This document shows positions 26,754 through 36,061 of a stretch of DNA of 45,000 nucleotides, in pieces. The DNA lies in the NCBI RefSeq assembly GCF_030348765.1, contig NZ_JAUCEU010000007.1, positions 3,587,501-3,632,500 on the forward strand. Reading direction: 5' to 3'. Every line of letters starts with the position of its first letter. Position 1 is the stretch's first letter. Both the position numbers and the translations under genes were made by a program. The stretch comes from Neobacillus sp. CF12. Lineage in GTDB: Bacteria; Bacillota; Bacilli; Bacillales; Cytobacillaceae. The notes below the pieces were generated by a model. The model saw only the letters and a list, made by a program, of their open reading frames with translations, was not told the DNA's origin and ran no database searches.

Positions 26754-27536
26754 TTATGATCCGGTTGAACGATAGTGCCTAACTCCAAATAACCACACTA
26801 GAAAACAAGGAAGAATAAACAGACTGCCCGCTAGTGGAATTAGCATATAATAGATTGCCTGCCCTTGTGTTTTACCTAGAATAAACAGTAATGGCAGGTA
26901 ATTTACCGTTCCAAATGGGATGACATACGTAAAGAAACGGGCTACCCACTTTTGATAAATATTTAATGGATACTGAGCCATCTCTCTGCCTCCGTCCGTG
27001 AAAATATTTGCTATCTCCAGCCCCTGAACCGTCCAAAAACACATTGTTGCAGCAAGCATATAGATACCTGTAAAGATAAGGACACCACTTGTAATCATAA
27101 ATAACAAAGTGACAGCTTTTATTAGACTCCATTCTATAGGTAGATTATTCAATGCCCAAATTAGAACGATAGCACTTTGAAGAAGTCTGCCAATCCGAGT
27201 AAATTCAAATTTAGATCCTAGTACTTGAAGAAAGGTGCTTCGCGGACGCACAAGAACCCGGTCAAAATCACCCTTAATAATCAGACTGGAAAAAGTATCA
27301 AACCCCCGTGCAAAACACTCACTTAACGAAAAGGCCATGTGAATAACGGCAAAACAGAGGGCAACCTCGAAGAATTCCCAGCCTTTTATTTGCCCAAATC
27401 GCTCGAACAAAAAGTAGAGTCCCGCAAAAATCGAGAAAGGAATGAAAAACTGTCCGATCGATAAAAGCCAAAAGGATGTACGGTATTGCATTTGTGATTT
27501 AAATAAGATTAAAAGATATTTAAAATAAAGACTCAT
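26754..27536 (-). CDS. ABC-2 family exporter permease (second subunit)
   Basis: A 260-residue membrane protein with six predicted helices, of the ABC-2/DUF990-like permease type. Visible features: a cytoplasmic segment ECFARGFDTFSSLIIKGDFD between helices 2 and 3, then the typical DRVLVRPRS after it, and FTYVIPFGTVNYLP near 204-217. With the neighbouring permease (6 bp away) and the ATPase it forms a three-gene exporter. Cargo is not evident; relatives are annotated as drug or lipid exporters. Confidence 0.85.
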   Translation of the reverse strand: MSLYFKYLLILFKSQMQYRTSFWLLSIGQFFIPFSIFAGLYFLFERFGQIKGWEFFEVALCFAVIHMAFSLSECFARGFDTFSSLIIKGDFDRVLVRPRSTFLQVLGSKFEFTRIGRLLQSAIVLIWALNNLPIEWSLIKAVTLLFMITSGVLIFTGIYMLAATMCFWTVQGLEIANIFTDGGREMAQYPLNIYQKWVARFFTYVIPFGTVNYLPLLFILGKTQGQAIYYMLIPLAGSLFILPCFLVWLFGVRHYRSTGS

Positions 27537-27542
27537 CTCCGA

Positions 27543-28346
27543 TTATCCTCCCTGTACGACGACTCTTTTTAAAACACTGTTAAGCGCAATTTTTCCTAAC
27601 CATACAAGACCTAACAGATACCCTAATTGAATAAACACACCTATAATGGCGTCACTTTGCGCAATGTGTCCCGAATAAACACGGAATGGAAAATCTGCCG
27701 TCCAGCGAAATGGCAGGACATAGGCAATTTTTTGCAGCCATAAAGGCATTAATGGAACAGGTATAATCAAGCCTGCAAAAAATTCACCTAGAACTCCGAA
27801 AATCAACAATGAACCCATTGGAGATAATGTCACAAAAACTGAAATGTATAAGAACATTGAAATCGCTACCAGTAGTAATAATCCTAATAAAAGAGTAATC
27901 ACAAATAAGATTAAGGTTGTAACATTTGGAGGTAGTGTCATGTTGTAGGGTTTTGGTAAGGAGAAAGCCACGATTAAAATCGGATAACAGCGTAGTAGTG
28001 CACTTGATAATCTCTGTGCCAGAAGTTTTGCATACCAGAAACCGTATAAGTCTGTAGGACGGCACAGTTCATAGGCGATATTCCCGCTTGTAATGAGATC
28101 AAATAATTCGTTGTCGCGAAACCAGAGCATGATAAAAGCCAGAAAAGCCTGCTGCAGCCATATGTAGGTGATTAATTCTTTTAATGAGATTGGCGGTTTT
28201 ACGGCAGCAAATTCATAGAATGCTTCAAAAACCATTATCGAAATAAATCCCCAGAAGAATTGAGTGGCCACTCCAGCAAGCGCAGCAGATCGATATTGCA
28301 TACCAATTAAAAGCCTTATTTTTAGAACCGAAGCGTATGCCTTCAT
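27543..28346 (-). CDS. ABC-2 family exporter permease (first subunit)
   Basis: A 267-residue six-helix permease similar in plan to the gene downstream, with the corresponding DNELFDLITSGNIAYELCRP segment near 78-97 and VLPFRWTADFPFRVYSG near 211-227. Its ATG overlaps the ATPase stop by four bases (28343-28346), showing translational coupling. The two permeases are presumably a heterodimer. Confidence 0.85.
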   Translation of the reverse strand: MKAYASVLKIRLLIGMQYRSAALAGVATQFFWGFISIMVFEAFYEFAAVKPPISLKELITYIWLQQAFLAFIMLWFRDNELFDLITSGNIAYELCRPTDLYGFWYAKLLAQRLSSALLRCYPILIVAFSLPKPYNMTLPPNVTTLILFVITLLLGLLLLVAISMFLYISVFVTLSPMGSLLIFGVLGEFFAGLIIPVPLMPLWLQKIAYVLPFRWTADFPFRVYSGHIAQSDAIIGVFIQLGYLLGLVWLGKIALNSVLKRVVVQGG

Positions 28347-29320
28347 ATTTGGAACTCCTTATACAGCTGGACGATGATGTCTTCTATTGGCTGCGATTCG
28401 ATCGTCACATCGAGAAGTTCTACCTGTTTCGTTAGGTGGGTAATGACCTCAGAGGTTATAATCTGATCTGTATCTATACTGAGTACCACTTGTTCAGGAG
28501 ACCAAGAGATTACGGTTGTTCCTGGAATGACAATGGGGTTGTTATTTTTTTGGTAATCAGCTCTAATTGTTTTATTTGTTCCAAACCTTTTTCTTAGTTC
28601 ATCCAGGTTCCCATCATAAAGTAAACTGCCCTTACCGATAAGAATCACTCGATTCGCTAAAGCCTCTATGTCATTCATATCATGGGTGGTTAGAACGACT
28701 GTAACTCCCTTTTCTTGATTGATGGTTTTGATAAATTGACGGACGGCAATTTTTGAAACCGCATCAAGTCCAATCGTTGGTTCATCTAAAAATAGGATTT
28801 TGGGATTATGTATTAAGGAAGCTGCAATTTCACAGCGCATTCGCTGACCTAAGCTTAGTTGCCTGACCGGAGCGTTCATGATGTCTTTTAATTCTAATGT
28901 TTCAATAAGCAAGTCTAAGGTAGATTGATACTCTTGTTGTGGAATCTTGTAAATGTCTTTTAATAGCTCAAATGAATCAATAACCGGAACATCCCACCAA
29001 AGCTGCGAGCGCTGGCCAAAGACAACACCGATATTTTTTACATAGTCGACCCGGCTCTTCCATGGTGTGTAGCCCATGATATTGCAGGTTCCACCATCCG
29101 GAACTAAAATGCCGCTCATAATCTTAATTGTGGTCGACTTTCCTGCACCATTTGGACCAATGTACCCAACTATTTCACCAGGTTCAATACTGAAAGAGAT
29201 ATCTTTTAGGGCGTCCACAATCATATGCTCCCGGTAAAAAAGTGCCTTGGTGGCTTGCAGTAATCCAGTGGAGCGCTTTGCCACTTTGAAGGATTTCGTA
29301 ATGCCTTCTACTTTTATCAA
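28343..29320 (-). CDS. ABC transporter ATPase of an ABC-2 exporter
   Basis: A 325-residue ATPase that powers the two downstream permeases. Walker A GPNGAGKST is at residues 55-63, Q-loop FGQRSQLWW at about 101-109, signature LSLGQ at 155-159, and Walker B LFLDEPT at 176-182, followed by a H-loop in TTHDMND. The C-terminal 100 residues are an accessory domain common in DrrA-type ATPases. I chose TTG at 29320 because GGAGGG lies 7 bases upstream (29328-29333); the ORF extends to 29362 without one. It is divergent from the broken NERD gene. Confidence 0.92.
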   Translation of the reverse strand: MIKVEGITKSFKVAKRSTGLLQATKALFYREHMIVDALKDISFSIEPGEIVGYIGPNGAGKSTTIKIMSGILVPDGGTCNIMGYTPWKSRVDYVKNIGVVFGQRSQLWWDVPVIDSFELLKDIYKIPQQEYQSTLDLLIETLELKDIMNAPVRQLSLGQRMRCEIAASLIHNPKILFLDEPTIGLDAVSKIAVRQFIKTINQEKGVTVVLTTHDMNDIEALANRVILIGKGSLLYDGNLDELRKRFGTNKTIRADYQKNNNPIVIPGTTVISWSPEQVVLSIDTDQIITSEVITHLTKQVELLDVTIESQPIEDIIVQLYKEFQI

Positions 29321-29471
29321 ATAGGTTCCCTCCTTTTTCGTCACAGAGGAAAATAGTACCACCTGGGATGGATTAATGTCAAGAATTTTTCGAATTGTTT
29401 TTTTAGTAGATATATTGTCACAGCTTTAGTGGCTATTATTTTATATGATTAGACTAGAAAGGATGTGGCTA

Positions 29472-30395
29472 ATGTTATTAAAATCTAGAACTGAACCGGA
29501 TTTATTAAAATTATTGAGGTTCTTAAACACAAGAATGATTTTATCTGAAGATGATAGGAAGCAGTATTTATATTTGCAAAAGGGATATGAAGGAGAAGTG
29601 GTATTTGACCAGTTGGCTTCGGAAAACCTCAAAAATGAAATATTTATTTTAAACGATCTAATGCTTGAAATAAACCATTCAAAATTTCAAATTGATTCTT
29701 CTCTAATTATCCAAGATACGATTATAACTTGTGAAGTTAAAAATTTTGAAGGTAACTATTTATATCGTGACGGTGAATTTTACCTATGTGTGGCCCAAAA
29801 TCCAATCACTAATCCTTTGCACCAGGTAAAGAGATCTGAGACTTTGCTCCAACAATATCTCAAAAAAAATGGGCTTCATTTTCGAATTCTTCCTTATTTA
29901 GTTTTTATTAATCCTAATTTCTTCTTATATCAAGCTCCCCAAAAGGATTCGATAATCTTTCCTCCACAGATAAGCAACTTTATGAATAAGGTCAACTCAA
30001 AACCATCTAAACTAAATGGAATGTAACAGAAACTTGCTGATCAGTTAATAGCTGATCACAAAATTGAATCTCCATATCCTAAATTACCTCCCTATGATTA
30101 TCATTCACTTCAAAAAGGATTAACTTGTGCTAGCTGTAACTCCTTTATTATTATTTGCGACGAAAGGAAAGCTAGGTGCAATGATTGCGGATTTGAAGAG
30201 GCGATTGGATCAGCTATTGTACGGAGTGTAGATGAGTTAAAGCTGCTTTTTCCCGACTTAAAAATTACTACTTCTATTATTCATGATTGGTGCCTGGTGG
30301 TTGAGTCTAGAAAGACGGTTCGGAAGGTTTTAACTATGAATTATAAATTATTGGGACATGGAAAGTATTCATATTTTGATACTGTTTTGAAGTAA
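29472..30395 (+). pseudogene. NERD-domain (nuclease-related) protein gene broken by an in-frame stop
   Basis: ATG at 29472 (AAAGGA 8 bases upstream) begins a NERD-type protein: helical N-terminus, then YEGEVVFDQL, FQIDSSLIIQDTIITCEVKN and HQVKRSETLLQQYL. The frame stops with TAA at 30024-30026, but the same frame continues for 122 more codons to TAA at 30393-30395. This downstream part encodes a Cys4 zinc ribbon (CASC near 30135 and CNDC near 30180) and a helix-rich tail, as in full-length Bacillus NERD proteins of about 310 residues. The N-terminal fragment (184 residues) may still be made. NERD function is unproven; a DNA-processing role is proposed for the family. Confidence 0.85.
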
Positions 30396-30418
30396 AGCTA
30401 TCAAGTAGAGTCCAAGTG

Positions 30419-30660
30419 ACCACTTTTTCGGTTTACCTTTGATCTTGGTAATCATGGACGCCTCATGGTTACCACTTTTCCGATTTCCCTTAGATTTCGG
30501 TCATCATGAACGCCTCATGGTTACCACTTTTCTGATTTCCCTTTGTTTTCGGTCATCATGAACGCCTCATGGTTACCACTTTTCCGATTTCCCTTAGATT
30601 TCGGTCATCATGAATGCTTCATAGTTTTCATCTTCCCGATTTTTCTTTGATAATCCTTCA
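30419..30660. repeat. Array of 52-bp direct tandem repeats (four full, one partial)
   Basis: Head-to-tail units at 30419-30470, 30471-30522, 30523-30574 and 30575-30626, each exactly 52 bp and starting ACCACTTTT. A degraded partial fifth copy follows to about 30660. Copies 2, 3 and 4 differ at a few positions each; copy 1 is the most diverged of the full ones. The unit ends CGCCTCATGGTT in copies 1-3 and TGCTTCATAGTT in copy 4. Since 52 is not a multiple of 3, no frame stays open. There are no spacers, so it is not CRISPR. It fills the gap between the NERD relic and the mtlD terminator. Confidence 0.93.
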
Positions 30661-30663
30661 AAG

Positions 30664-30702
30664 TAAAAAAAACAATGGATACCTATTTAATGGTATCCAT
30701 TG
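30664..30702 (-). terminator. Terminator after mtlD
   Basis: Arms AACAATGGATACC/GGTATCCATTGTT (13 bp) with an 8-base loop, followed on the minus strand by TTTTTTTTAC. It still ends the remnant mannitol operon. Confidence 0.92.
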
Positions 30703-30707
30703 TTCTA

Positions 30708-31757
30708 TTATTTCTGACTCTTCAATTGTTTGTATTGAGCAACAATGCCTTTAAACAATGGGGATTCTGGTGTTAACTGTGTATATGATTGAATAGCATC
30801 CTCTATCCCTAGTTCTGATATAGTTTGTTGGATTTTAACTGCTTCTTCATCCCCTTGGAAATCGTACATTAGAGCAGCAGCAATTCCCTTTAATAGGTAG
30901 GTCGGCTCTTTTCCAATTACTTCAGCATATTGCCTTGCAGGACTTACAAGACGATCGTTTGCTCCTAGCTTACGGATTGGTGAACGAGCTACCCTCGTTA
31001 CCTCATCAACAATATAGGAGTTAGAAAAACGCAGGAGAATTTTTTTAATATATTTATGGTGCTCTGCTTGGTCAAATCCATATTTACTCACTAAAAACTC
31101 GCCGCTTTCCCTTAGTGAACCTTCAACCAGTTCGCTAATTTCAGCATTTTCCATTGCACGATTTATTGTGTCGACTCCATAGTAATAGCCAAAATAGGCA
31201 GCAAGAGCATGCCCTGTATTCACCGTAAATAGCTTTCTCTCAATATATGGGACTAATTCTTGAACATAGGTAATTCCATTAATCTCCGGTCTTTCACCGA
31301 TTATTTTAGGTTCTTCCACCACCCATTCATAGAATGGTTCAACTTTTACCATTAGCTTATCTTCATTGATTTGATTAGGAACAATTCGATCGACAGCCGA
31401 ATCAGGAAATCCAAAGCGCCCTTCAAATTGTGATCTTTCTTCTTCAGTTAATTTTTCAAAAACCTTTTCCTTTAAAAGTGAACTTCCGCCAATCATATTT
31501 TCACATGCGATAATGTTTAGTGGTTTATCGGATTCCGCCACCCGCTTTCGTAAGCCATCTGCAATCAAATTGGCAATCAACGGAAGAATGTTCGGACCAA
31601 TTGCTGTTGTAACTAAATCCGCTTTCGCAATGGCATCAATCACTTGCTCTGGGTTCAGCGCACTATTAATCGCTCTTACATTTTTAATCATTACTTCTTC
31701 CTGGGATGGTTCAGCAAGAACAACTCGATACTCTTTCTTCTCATTTAGTAAATCCAC
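30708..31757 (-). pseudogene. mtlD: mtlD remnant: mannitol-1-phosphate 5-dehydrogenase lacking its N-terminus
   Basis: Encodes 349 residues that match MtlD from about residue 35 to the end (relatives about 375-385): TTAIGPNILP, FPDSAVDRIVP, FTVNTGHALAAYFGY and the family C-terminus are present. The normal N-terminus, with the NAD-binding motif near MKALHFGAGNIGRGFIG, is missing. Upstream the sequence switches within a few bases to mtlA. GGAG followed 7 bases later by GTG (31755-31757) could still allow translation, but without the Rossmann core it should be inactive. It overlaps the truncated mtlA by 13 bp. Confidence 0.85.
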
Positions 31758-32626
31758 GATTTCACTCCACTTACGCCCCCTGCAATTGCAGCAAGAATTA
31801 ACATTGGCTTCATTAAAATGTAAGGGAAGTAAATCTCATGAATACCACCTAAGAAATGGATAATCACTGCACCTGGTGCTGTTTGTTTCGCAGTTCCTTT
31901 ACCAAATAACCAGTAAGCAAGCAAGATACCTAATCCTGGTCCTGGATTTGTTTCTAATAAGAAAAGAATCGATTTCCCAGCATCTGCAGCCTGATCAATT
32001 CCTAACGGACTTAAAATACCATGGTTAATTGCGTTATTAAGGAAAAGAACTTTTGCTGGTTCAATAAAGATGTTCGCCAATGGCAATAGATTTGCGTTAA
32101 TAATCGCTTCAACACCTGATGCTAATACATTGCTCAAGCCTGCTACTACTGGACCAATCGCTTTATAGGCGATTAAGGTTAAAATACCTGCAATGATCCC
32201 TGCAGAGAAATTGTTTACGAGCATTTCAAATCCAGATTTGATTTTTCCATGAACGGCCTGGTCGAACTTCTTAATGGCATAACCCCCGATTGGACCCATG
32301 ATCATGGCTCCTAAAAACATTGGGATATCTGTTCCGACAATGACACCCATTGTTGCAGTCGCACCGACAACACCACCACGAATATCATAGATCATTCGGC
32401 CACCGGTAAAACCAATCAGTAATGGCAGTAAGAACGTAATCATTGGTCCCACTAACTTAGCCAAATCTTCATTTGGCCACCAGCCTGTTGGAATAAATAA
32501 AGCGGTGATAAGTCCCCATGCAATAAAGGCACCGATATTTGGCATTACCATTCCACTTAAATAACTGCCGAACTTTTTTATTTTTACTTTTACATCTGAT
32601 TTATCTTTAACTTCTGTTTGATTCAT
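31745..32626 (-). pseudogene. mtlA: mtlA remnant: mannitol PTS EIIC part, C-terminus deleted
   Basis: The start is intact (ATG at 32626, AAGGGGG upstream). It encodes the N-terminal part of mannitol permease [36 protein letters not shown], and the conserved [15 protein letters not shown] near residues 260-274. After ...AGGVSGV the family sequence stops and only KSWIY follows. Normal MtlA (EIICB) has about 470 residues, so the last EIIC helices and the whole phosphorylated EIIB domain are lost. mtlF (EIIA) and mtlR, usual in Bacillus mtl operons, are not in the window. The operon cannot be functional as it stands. Confidence 0.88.
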
Positions 32627-32668
32627 TTTTTTTTTCCCCCTTCAACTAATTTGTTGATCTCTTTCTAT

Positions 32669-32696
32669 ACTTTATAGTAAAGCGTTTTCAAAGCAG
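32669..32696 (-). promoter_or_regulatory. mtlA promoter with overlapping cre-like site
   Basis: On the minus strand TTGAAA (-35), 16 bp and TATAGA (-10) precede mtlA. The bases TTGAAAACGCTTTAC (32677-32691) match 13 of 15 positions of the CcpA-binding cre consensus and overlap the -35 and spacer. This would be normal carbon repression for a mannitol operon. Confidence 0.55.
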
Positions 32697-32791
32697 TATT
32701 AATTTATACAAAAATGCATTTTGTCAAAGTGATTGTTGACATTTTTATGATTGACTAAGCTATTTCCTTAAGCCCATTAGATCGAAAAATA

Positions 32792-32831
32792 AAAAAGGCA
32801 GAACGCTCAATTAAATAGCATTCTGCCTTTT
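32792..32831. terminator. Terminator of the PL11 lyase gene
   Basis: AAAAGGCAGAACGCT/AGCATTCTGCCTTTT form a long stem with one mismatch and an 8-base AT loop. Followed on the minus strand by TTTTATTTTT. Confidence 0.9.
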
Positions 32832-32836
32832 CATAT

Positions 32837-35800
32837 CTATTTCCTCAAATAGTCTATTAAGATACGAGCATCCGATATCAGATTATTTTTCAATGATTCT
32901 TCCGCCTGCTTATTTTTATTCACATGTTTTATAAAATCTTCTAAATGCTTTGCAGCCTGATCGGTTCTATTCGTATCTAACTGATGCTGTACCTGATTTA
33001 ACTTATTCGTTAACACAGCAGGTACTGGTCCATTCCATTCAAGGTTTAAGGAATGTCTAATAGAACCAACACTCACTGGATAATCGATATTTTCTGGATC
33101 TAACTTCCCAGACAGCACACTTTCTCTGATATCCTCACCAAGGTAGAAACCGATATGTGGCGGCTGATTGTAGGTTGTATTTTGCCACGCAATTCCTGTT
33201 CTATATACCGGGTCATGCATCAACGTATATAGTCTGTAGTCCGTAGGAATCGTTGTGCTATATATTCTTAGTTCTGAACTATCAGGTGTAGGATAAATAA
33301 TTTCCTCACGCCAGTCACCCAGGATATCCGCTTGTAATGTTGGGTTAGCTTTTGTCCCATTATTACTCACAACACCTTCAAAATTTCTGATAACCTTTGC
33401 CTCATTTGTTTTTTCGTCATATTTTGTAATCGATGTACCATCTAGTAATTCATGCAACAGATCTCCATCCCAGTAGGTAACAAAGTTAACTGGAAGACCT
33501 AAATCTCTGGAACTGTCAGCTTCAACATGCCCTTGAACATTGTAGACTCCTCCGCCTGTTTCCACTGTATTACCACCAGCTCCCCAGAACTCATACCCAG
33601 GGCTAGAGGTAATGTTTGCGGCCACTCCGCGTCCTGTATCCTTGTAAGCATAGAACGCTTGGATGGTTTCTCCCGTTGCCCCATCATGGTACTCTAAAGA
33701 CGCAACTTCTGGCTCTTCATGTACTCCAAAGACATGCAAACCTTCTCGATTTGGGTCAAATGCGCCTACATGGAGAGCATCCCCATGTGAGCCTTTTACA
33801 CGTCCCATCTTTCCATCCATCGCATAGAGAATAGTACCATCATGATCAAGAGTCAATGAACCTGCTACAATTTCGTCGAAACCATCATTGTCGAGATCGC
33901 CAACGGCAAGATTATGATTTCCTAAGCTCTTTCCTCTGCCTGCTTCGTCAGAATCAAACGTCCATACTTCTTCGAGTTCTCCACCCACTAAACTATAAGC
34001 TGCAAAAGCGGTTCTTTCATAATATCCTCTGCCGTAGATGGCACTTGGAGTTATACCGTCTAAATAAGCTAGACCAGATAGGAATCTGTCAGAGCGGTTA
34101 TAAAAGTTATCTCCCCATGAGGCACCCTGATCACCTGGTACCTTTTCAACTGGAAAAGCAAAATCAATCGTATCAATCACTTCACCCGTTTCACCGTTGA
34201 AAACAGAGATATATTCAGGTCCACCGACAACATGTCCGCCTTCATTGATCCATTTTCCATCATCTTCTGCGTTACCGATGACACTAATTACCTTGCTGCT
34301 GTCGTAAATACCATTTGTTGCGCCATATACAGTTGTCGCATCCGCAGTTTTGATTAGGAAATTGGACTTACCGTCCCCATCCATATCCCCGACAACAAAT
34401 TGATGATATTGCGGACCAGATGTTAAGTTCATACCCATATTCATACGCCATAAAAGAGTTCCGTCTAATTTATATGCATCGAAAATGGTTGGACCTGTTA
34501 TTACATCTTCTAGGGCCGTCATTGCATTAGATGGACGCCAGAGAATAATCACTTCGTACTCACCGTCACCATCTAAATCTCCTACACTTGCATCATTGGC
34601 ACTGTATGTGTAATCCCCTGTAGCAGTGGTTCCGCCCTCAGGTTCTTGCAGTGGAATCGAAAGATAATCGGCTGCCGCAGCTTTTTCTTCATTCTTTTCT
34701 GTAGCAACCCCATTAACCAGTGTTTCTACAGTATATTTATCTTCTGGAACGCCATTGGTATCGACAAAATTTGTCACCGTTAATGGAGCGGCATTTAATT
34801 TCTCTCCATTCCGATAAAGATTGAAAATTACATCCTTATCGTATTCATCTGCAAGCAGTCGCCAGCTGACGAATATACCATCCTCTGATTTAAGAGCGAC
34901 TACCCCACGGTCTAGCCATTCTGCTTGTTGCGGCTTATCAACTGGGGCAAGACGATTGTAAACATAGATGGTTACATCTCTGTTAAACTCATTGTTAACA
35001 CCATCTGTTTCAGCAAGAGTACCCGTAAATTCGTATACACCTGACTCTTTAGGATCCCACTTTCTACCTGCTTCTGTCCACTTGCTGACAGGTACATCTA
35101 CTTTGCTTCCATTCGCGAGCGTTACTTTAACTGTTCCTGGTAAACCAATTGAATCTACATCCTCTGTGGTTTCACCTACATACACTCTATGATATGGCTG
35201 TTTATCTACTCTTATTAACGTGTCGTCAGAAACTGGCACATTGTAGACGCCAAAGTTATCAAGATATGTTTTCCATGTAAGGTTGTTACCAGAAGTACGC
35301 ACACCGACCAACTTGACAGCGTCAAAAGAACCGTCGAAAGCTACACCTTCTAATGAAGAGGTATATTCAGTTGTTGTACCTTCTTGATTTGTAAGACTTA
35401 ACTTTACTTCGTTGTTAAGAAGATTAAAATTAACCTTTACATGATACCATGATTCAGGTTTTTCAATGCTCGTAACAACAGGAGCCTGATTGCCTGCATA
35501 ATAGCTTATTGGAGCATTATTCGTATTGTTCAAGGTAAAAATAGTGTTGCCTGTGCTGTCATAAAACCTTAAATCTCCTGCGTTTTCCTGAGGTCTTTCA
35601 CCTTTATCATTTACGTCTCCAGGGTACCAGTCAAATTCAAAAAGAACCTGTGCTCCTTTTACAGGTGTATCAAACTCCTTTGCTGCAACGCGGCCGCCTG
35701 ATTTGTCAATAACACTAAAGTCCAGCTTAGGAGTTTTGTTCCCACCAATATCTGCATTATTAATAGATACTGTAGCACCCCCAGAGGTACTGAATCCCCA

Positions 35801-35965
35801 ATTTTCAGGGACTACCTCATCTGTATCACCAAAATCACTATAATATAAAGATTCAAAGTTTGGATTGCTTACTTCTTTACCAAATGCTGATGGCAGACAT
35901 GAAAATAAGAGGATGGATGCAGTAAGGAAGGATAAGGACTTTCTTGTTTTTTTACTTTTTCTCAA
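32837..35965 (-). CDS. Secreted rhamnogalacturonan lyase (PL11 family) with FIMAH-type tail
   Basis: A 1042-residue exported pectin-degrading enzyme. Parts: signal peptide (residues 1-29, basic start then SFLTASILLFSCLPSAFG); a beta-sandwich, carbohydrate-binding-like domain (about 35-220); a Big/Ig-like domain (about 235-315); the PL11 catalytic beta-propeller (about 322-960), with its start AEWLDRGVVALKSEDGIFVS and repeated DLDGDGE/DMDGDGK calcium loops; and a C-terminal helical tail with HLEDFIKHVNKN resembling FIMAH domains. The YesW/YesX enzymes of B. subtilis are shorter (about 600 residues). It is encoded alone, without a yes-type transport or regulator set. The start is TTG at 35965 with AAAGGAG about 12 bases upstream. 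Confidence 0.9.
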   Translation of the reverse strand: MRKSKKTRKSLSFLTASILLFSCLPSAFGKEVSNPNFESLYYSDFGDTDEVVPENWGFSTSGGATVSINNADIGGNKTPKLDFSVIDKSGGRVAAKEFDTPVKGAQVLFEFDWYPGDVNDKGERPQENAGDLRFYDSTGNTIFTLNNTNNAPISYYAGNQAPVVTSIEKPESWYHVKVNFNLLNNEVKLSLTNQEGTTTEYTSSLEGVAFDGSFDAVKLVGVRTSGNNLTWKTYLDNFGVYNVPVSDDTLIRVDKQPYHRVYVGETTEDVDSIGLPGTVKVTLANGSKVDVPVSKWTEAGRKWDPKESGVYEFTGTLAETDGVNNEFNRDVTIYVYNRLAPVDKPQQAEWLDRGVVALKSEDGIFVSWRLLADEYDKDVIFNLYRNGEKLNAAPLTVTNFVDTNGVPEDKYTVETLVNGVATEKNEEKAAAADYLSIPLQEPEGGTTATGDYTYSANDASVGDLDGDGEYEVIILWRPSNAMTALEDVITGPTIFDAYKLDGTLLWRMNMGMNLTSGPQYHQFVVGDMDGDGKSNFLIKTADATTVYGATNGIYDSSKVISVIGNAEDDGKWINEGGHVVGGPEYISVFNGETGEVIDTIDFAFPVEKVPGDQGASWGDNFYNRSDRFLSGLAYLDGITPSAIYGRGYYERTAFAAYSLVGGELEEVWTFDSDEAGRGKSLGNHNLAVGDLDNDGFDEIVAGSLTLDHDGTILYAMDGKMGRVKGSHGDALHVGAFDPNREGLHVFGVHEEPEVASLEYHDGATGETIQAFYAYKDTGRGVAANITSSPGYEFWGAGGNTVETGGGVYNVQGHVEADSSRDLGLPVNFVTYWDGDLLHELLDGTSITKYDEKTNEAKVIRNFEGVVSNNGTKANPTLQADILGDWREEIIYPTPDSSELRIYSTTIPTDYRLYTLMHDPVYRTGIAWQNTTYNQPPHIGFYLGEDIRESVLSGKLDPENIDYPVSVGSIRHSLNLEWNGPVPAVLTNKLNQVQHQLDTNRTDQAAKHLEDFIKHVNKNKQAEESLKNNLISDARILIDYLRK

Positions 35966-36017
35966 TTTTTATTAACACTCCTTTAGTTGTAATAGCCAAG
36001 GAATGATGTTTTTTCAT
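35952..36017 (-). CDS. Possible 21-residue leader peptide before the PL11 lyase
   Basis: On the minus strand ATG at 36017 has GGGAG (36027-36031) 9 bases upstream, a better-placed ribosome-binding site than that of the lyase. The frame encodes MKKHHSLAITTKGVLIKIEKK and ends at TAA 35952-35954, overlapping the start of the lyase in another frame by 14 bp. It could couple translation of the lyase or be chance; nothing else supports it. Confidence 0.3.
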   Translation of the reverse strand: MKKHHSLAITTKGVLIKIEKK

Positions 36018-36046
36018 GGTGAAGATCTCCCTGGGGGAAAATTTTG

Positions 36047-36061
36047 TGTTTCCGCTTTCAT
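36047..36061 (-). promoter_or_regulatory. cre-like CcpA site upstream of the PL11 lyase
   Basis: The minus strand reads ATGAAAGCGGAAACA, matching all fixed positions of the consensus WTGNAANCGNWNNCA (from memory). It lies about 80-95 bp before the lyase start, consistent with glucose repression of a pectin-degrading enzyme. Confidence 0.65.

Noticed and set aside
30419..30660. Possible CRISPR array
   Set aside because: The 52-bp units abut directly with no unique spacers, and no cas genes are present.
26754..36020. Genomic island, prophage or insertion sequence explaining the accessory region
   Set aside because: No integrase, transposase, phage genes, terminal inverted repeats or attachment-site duplications were seen.
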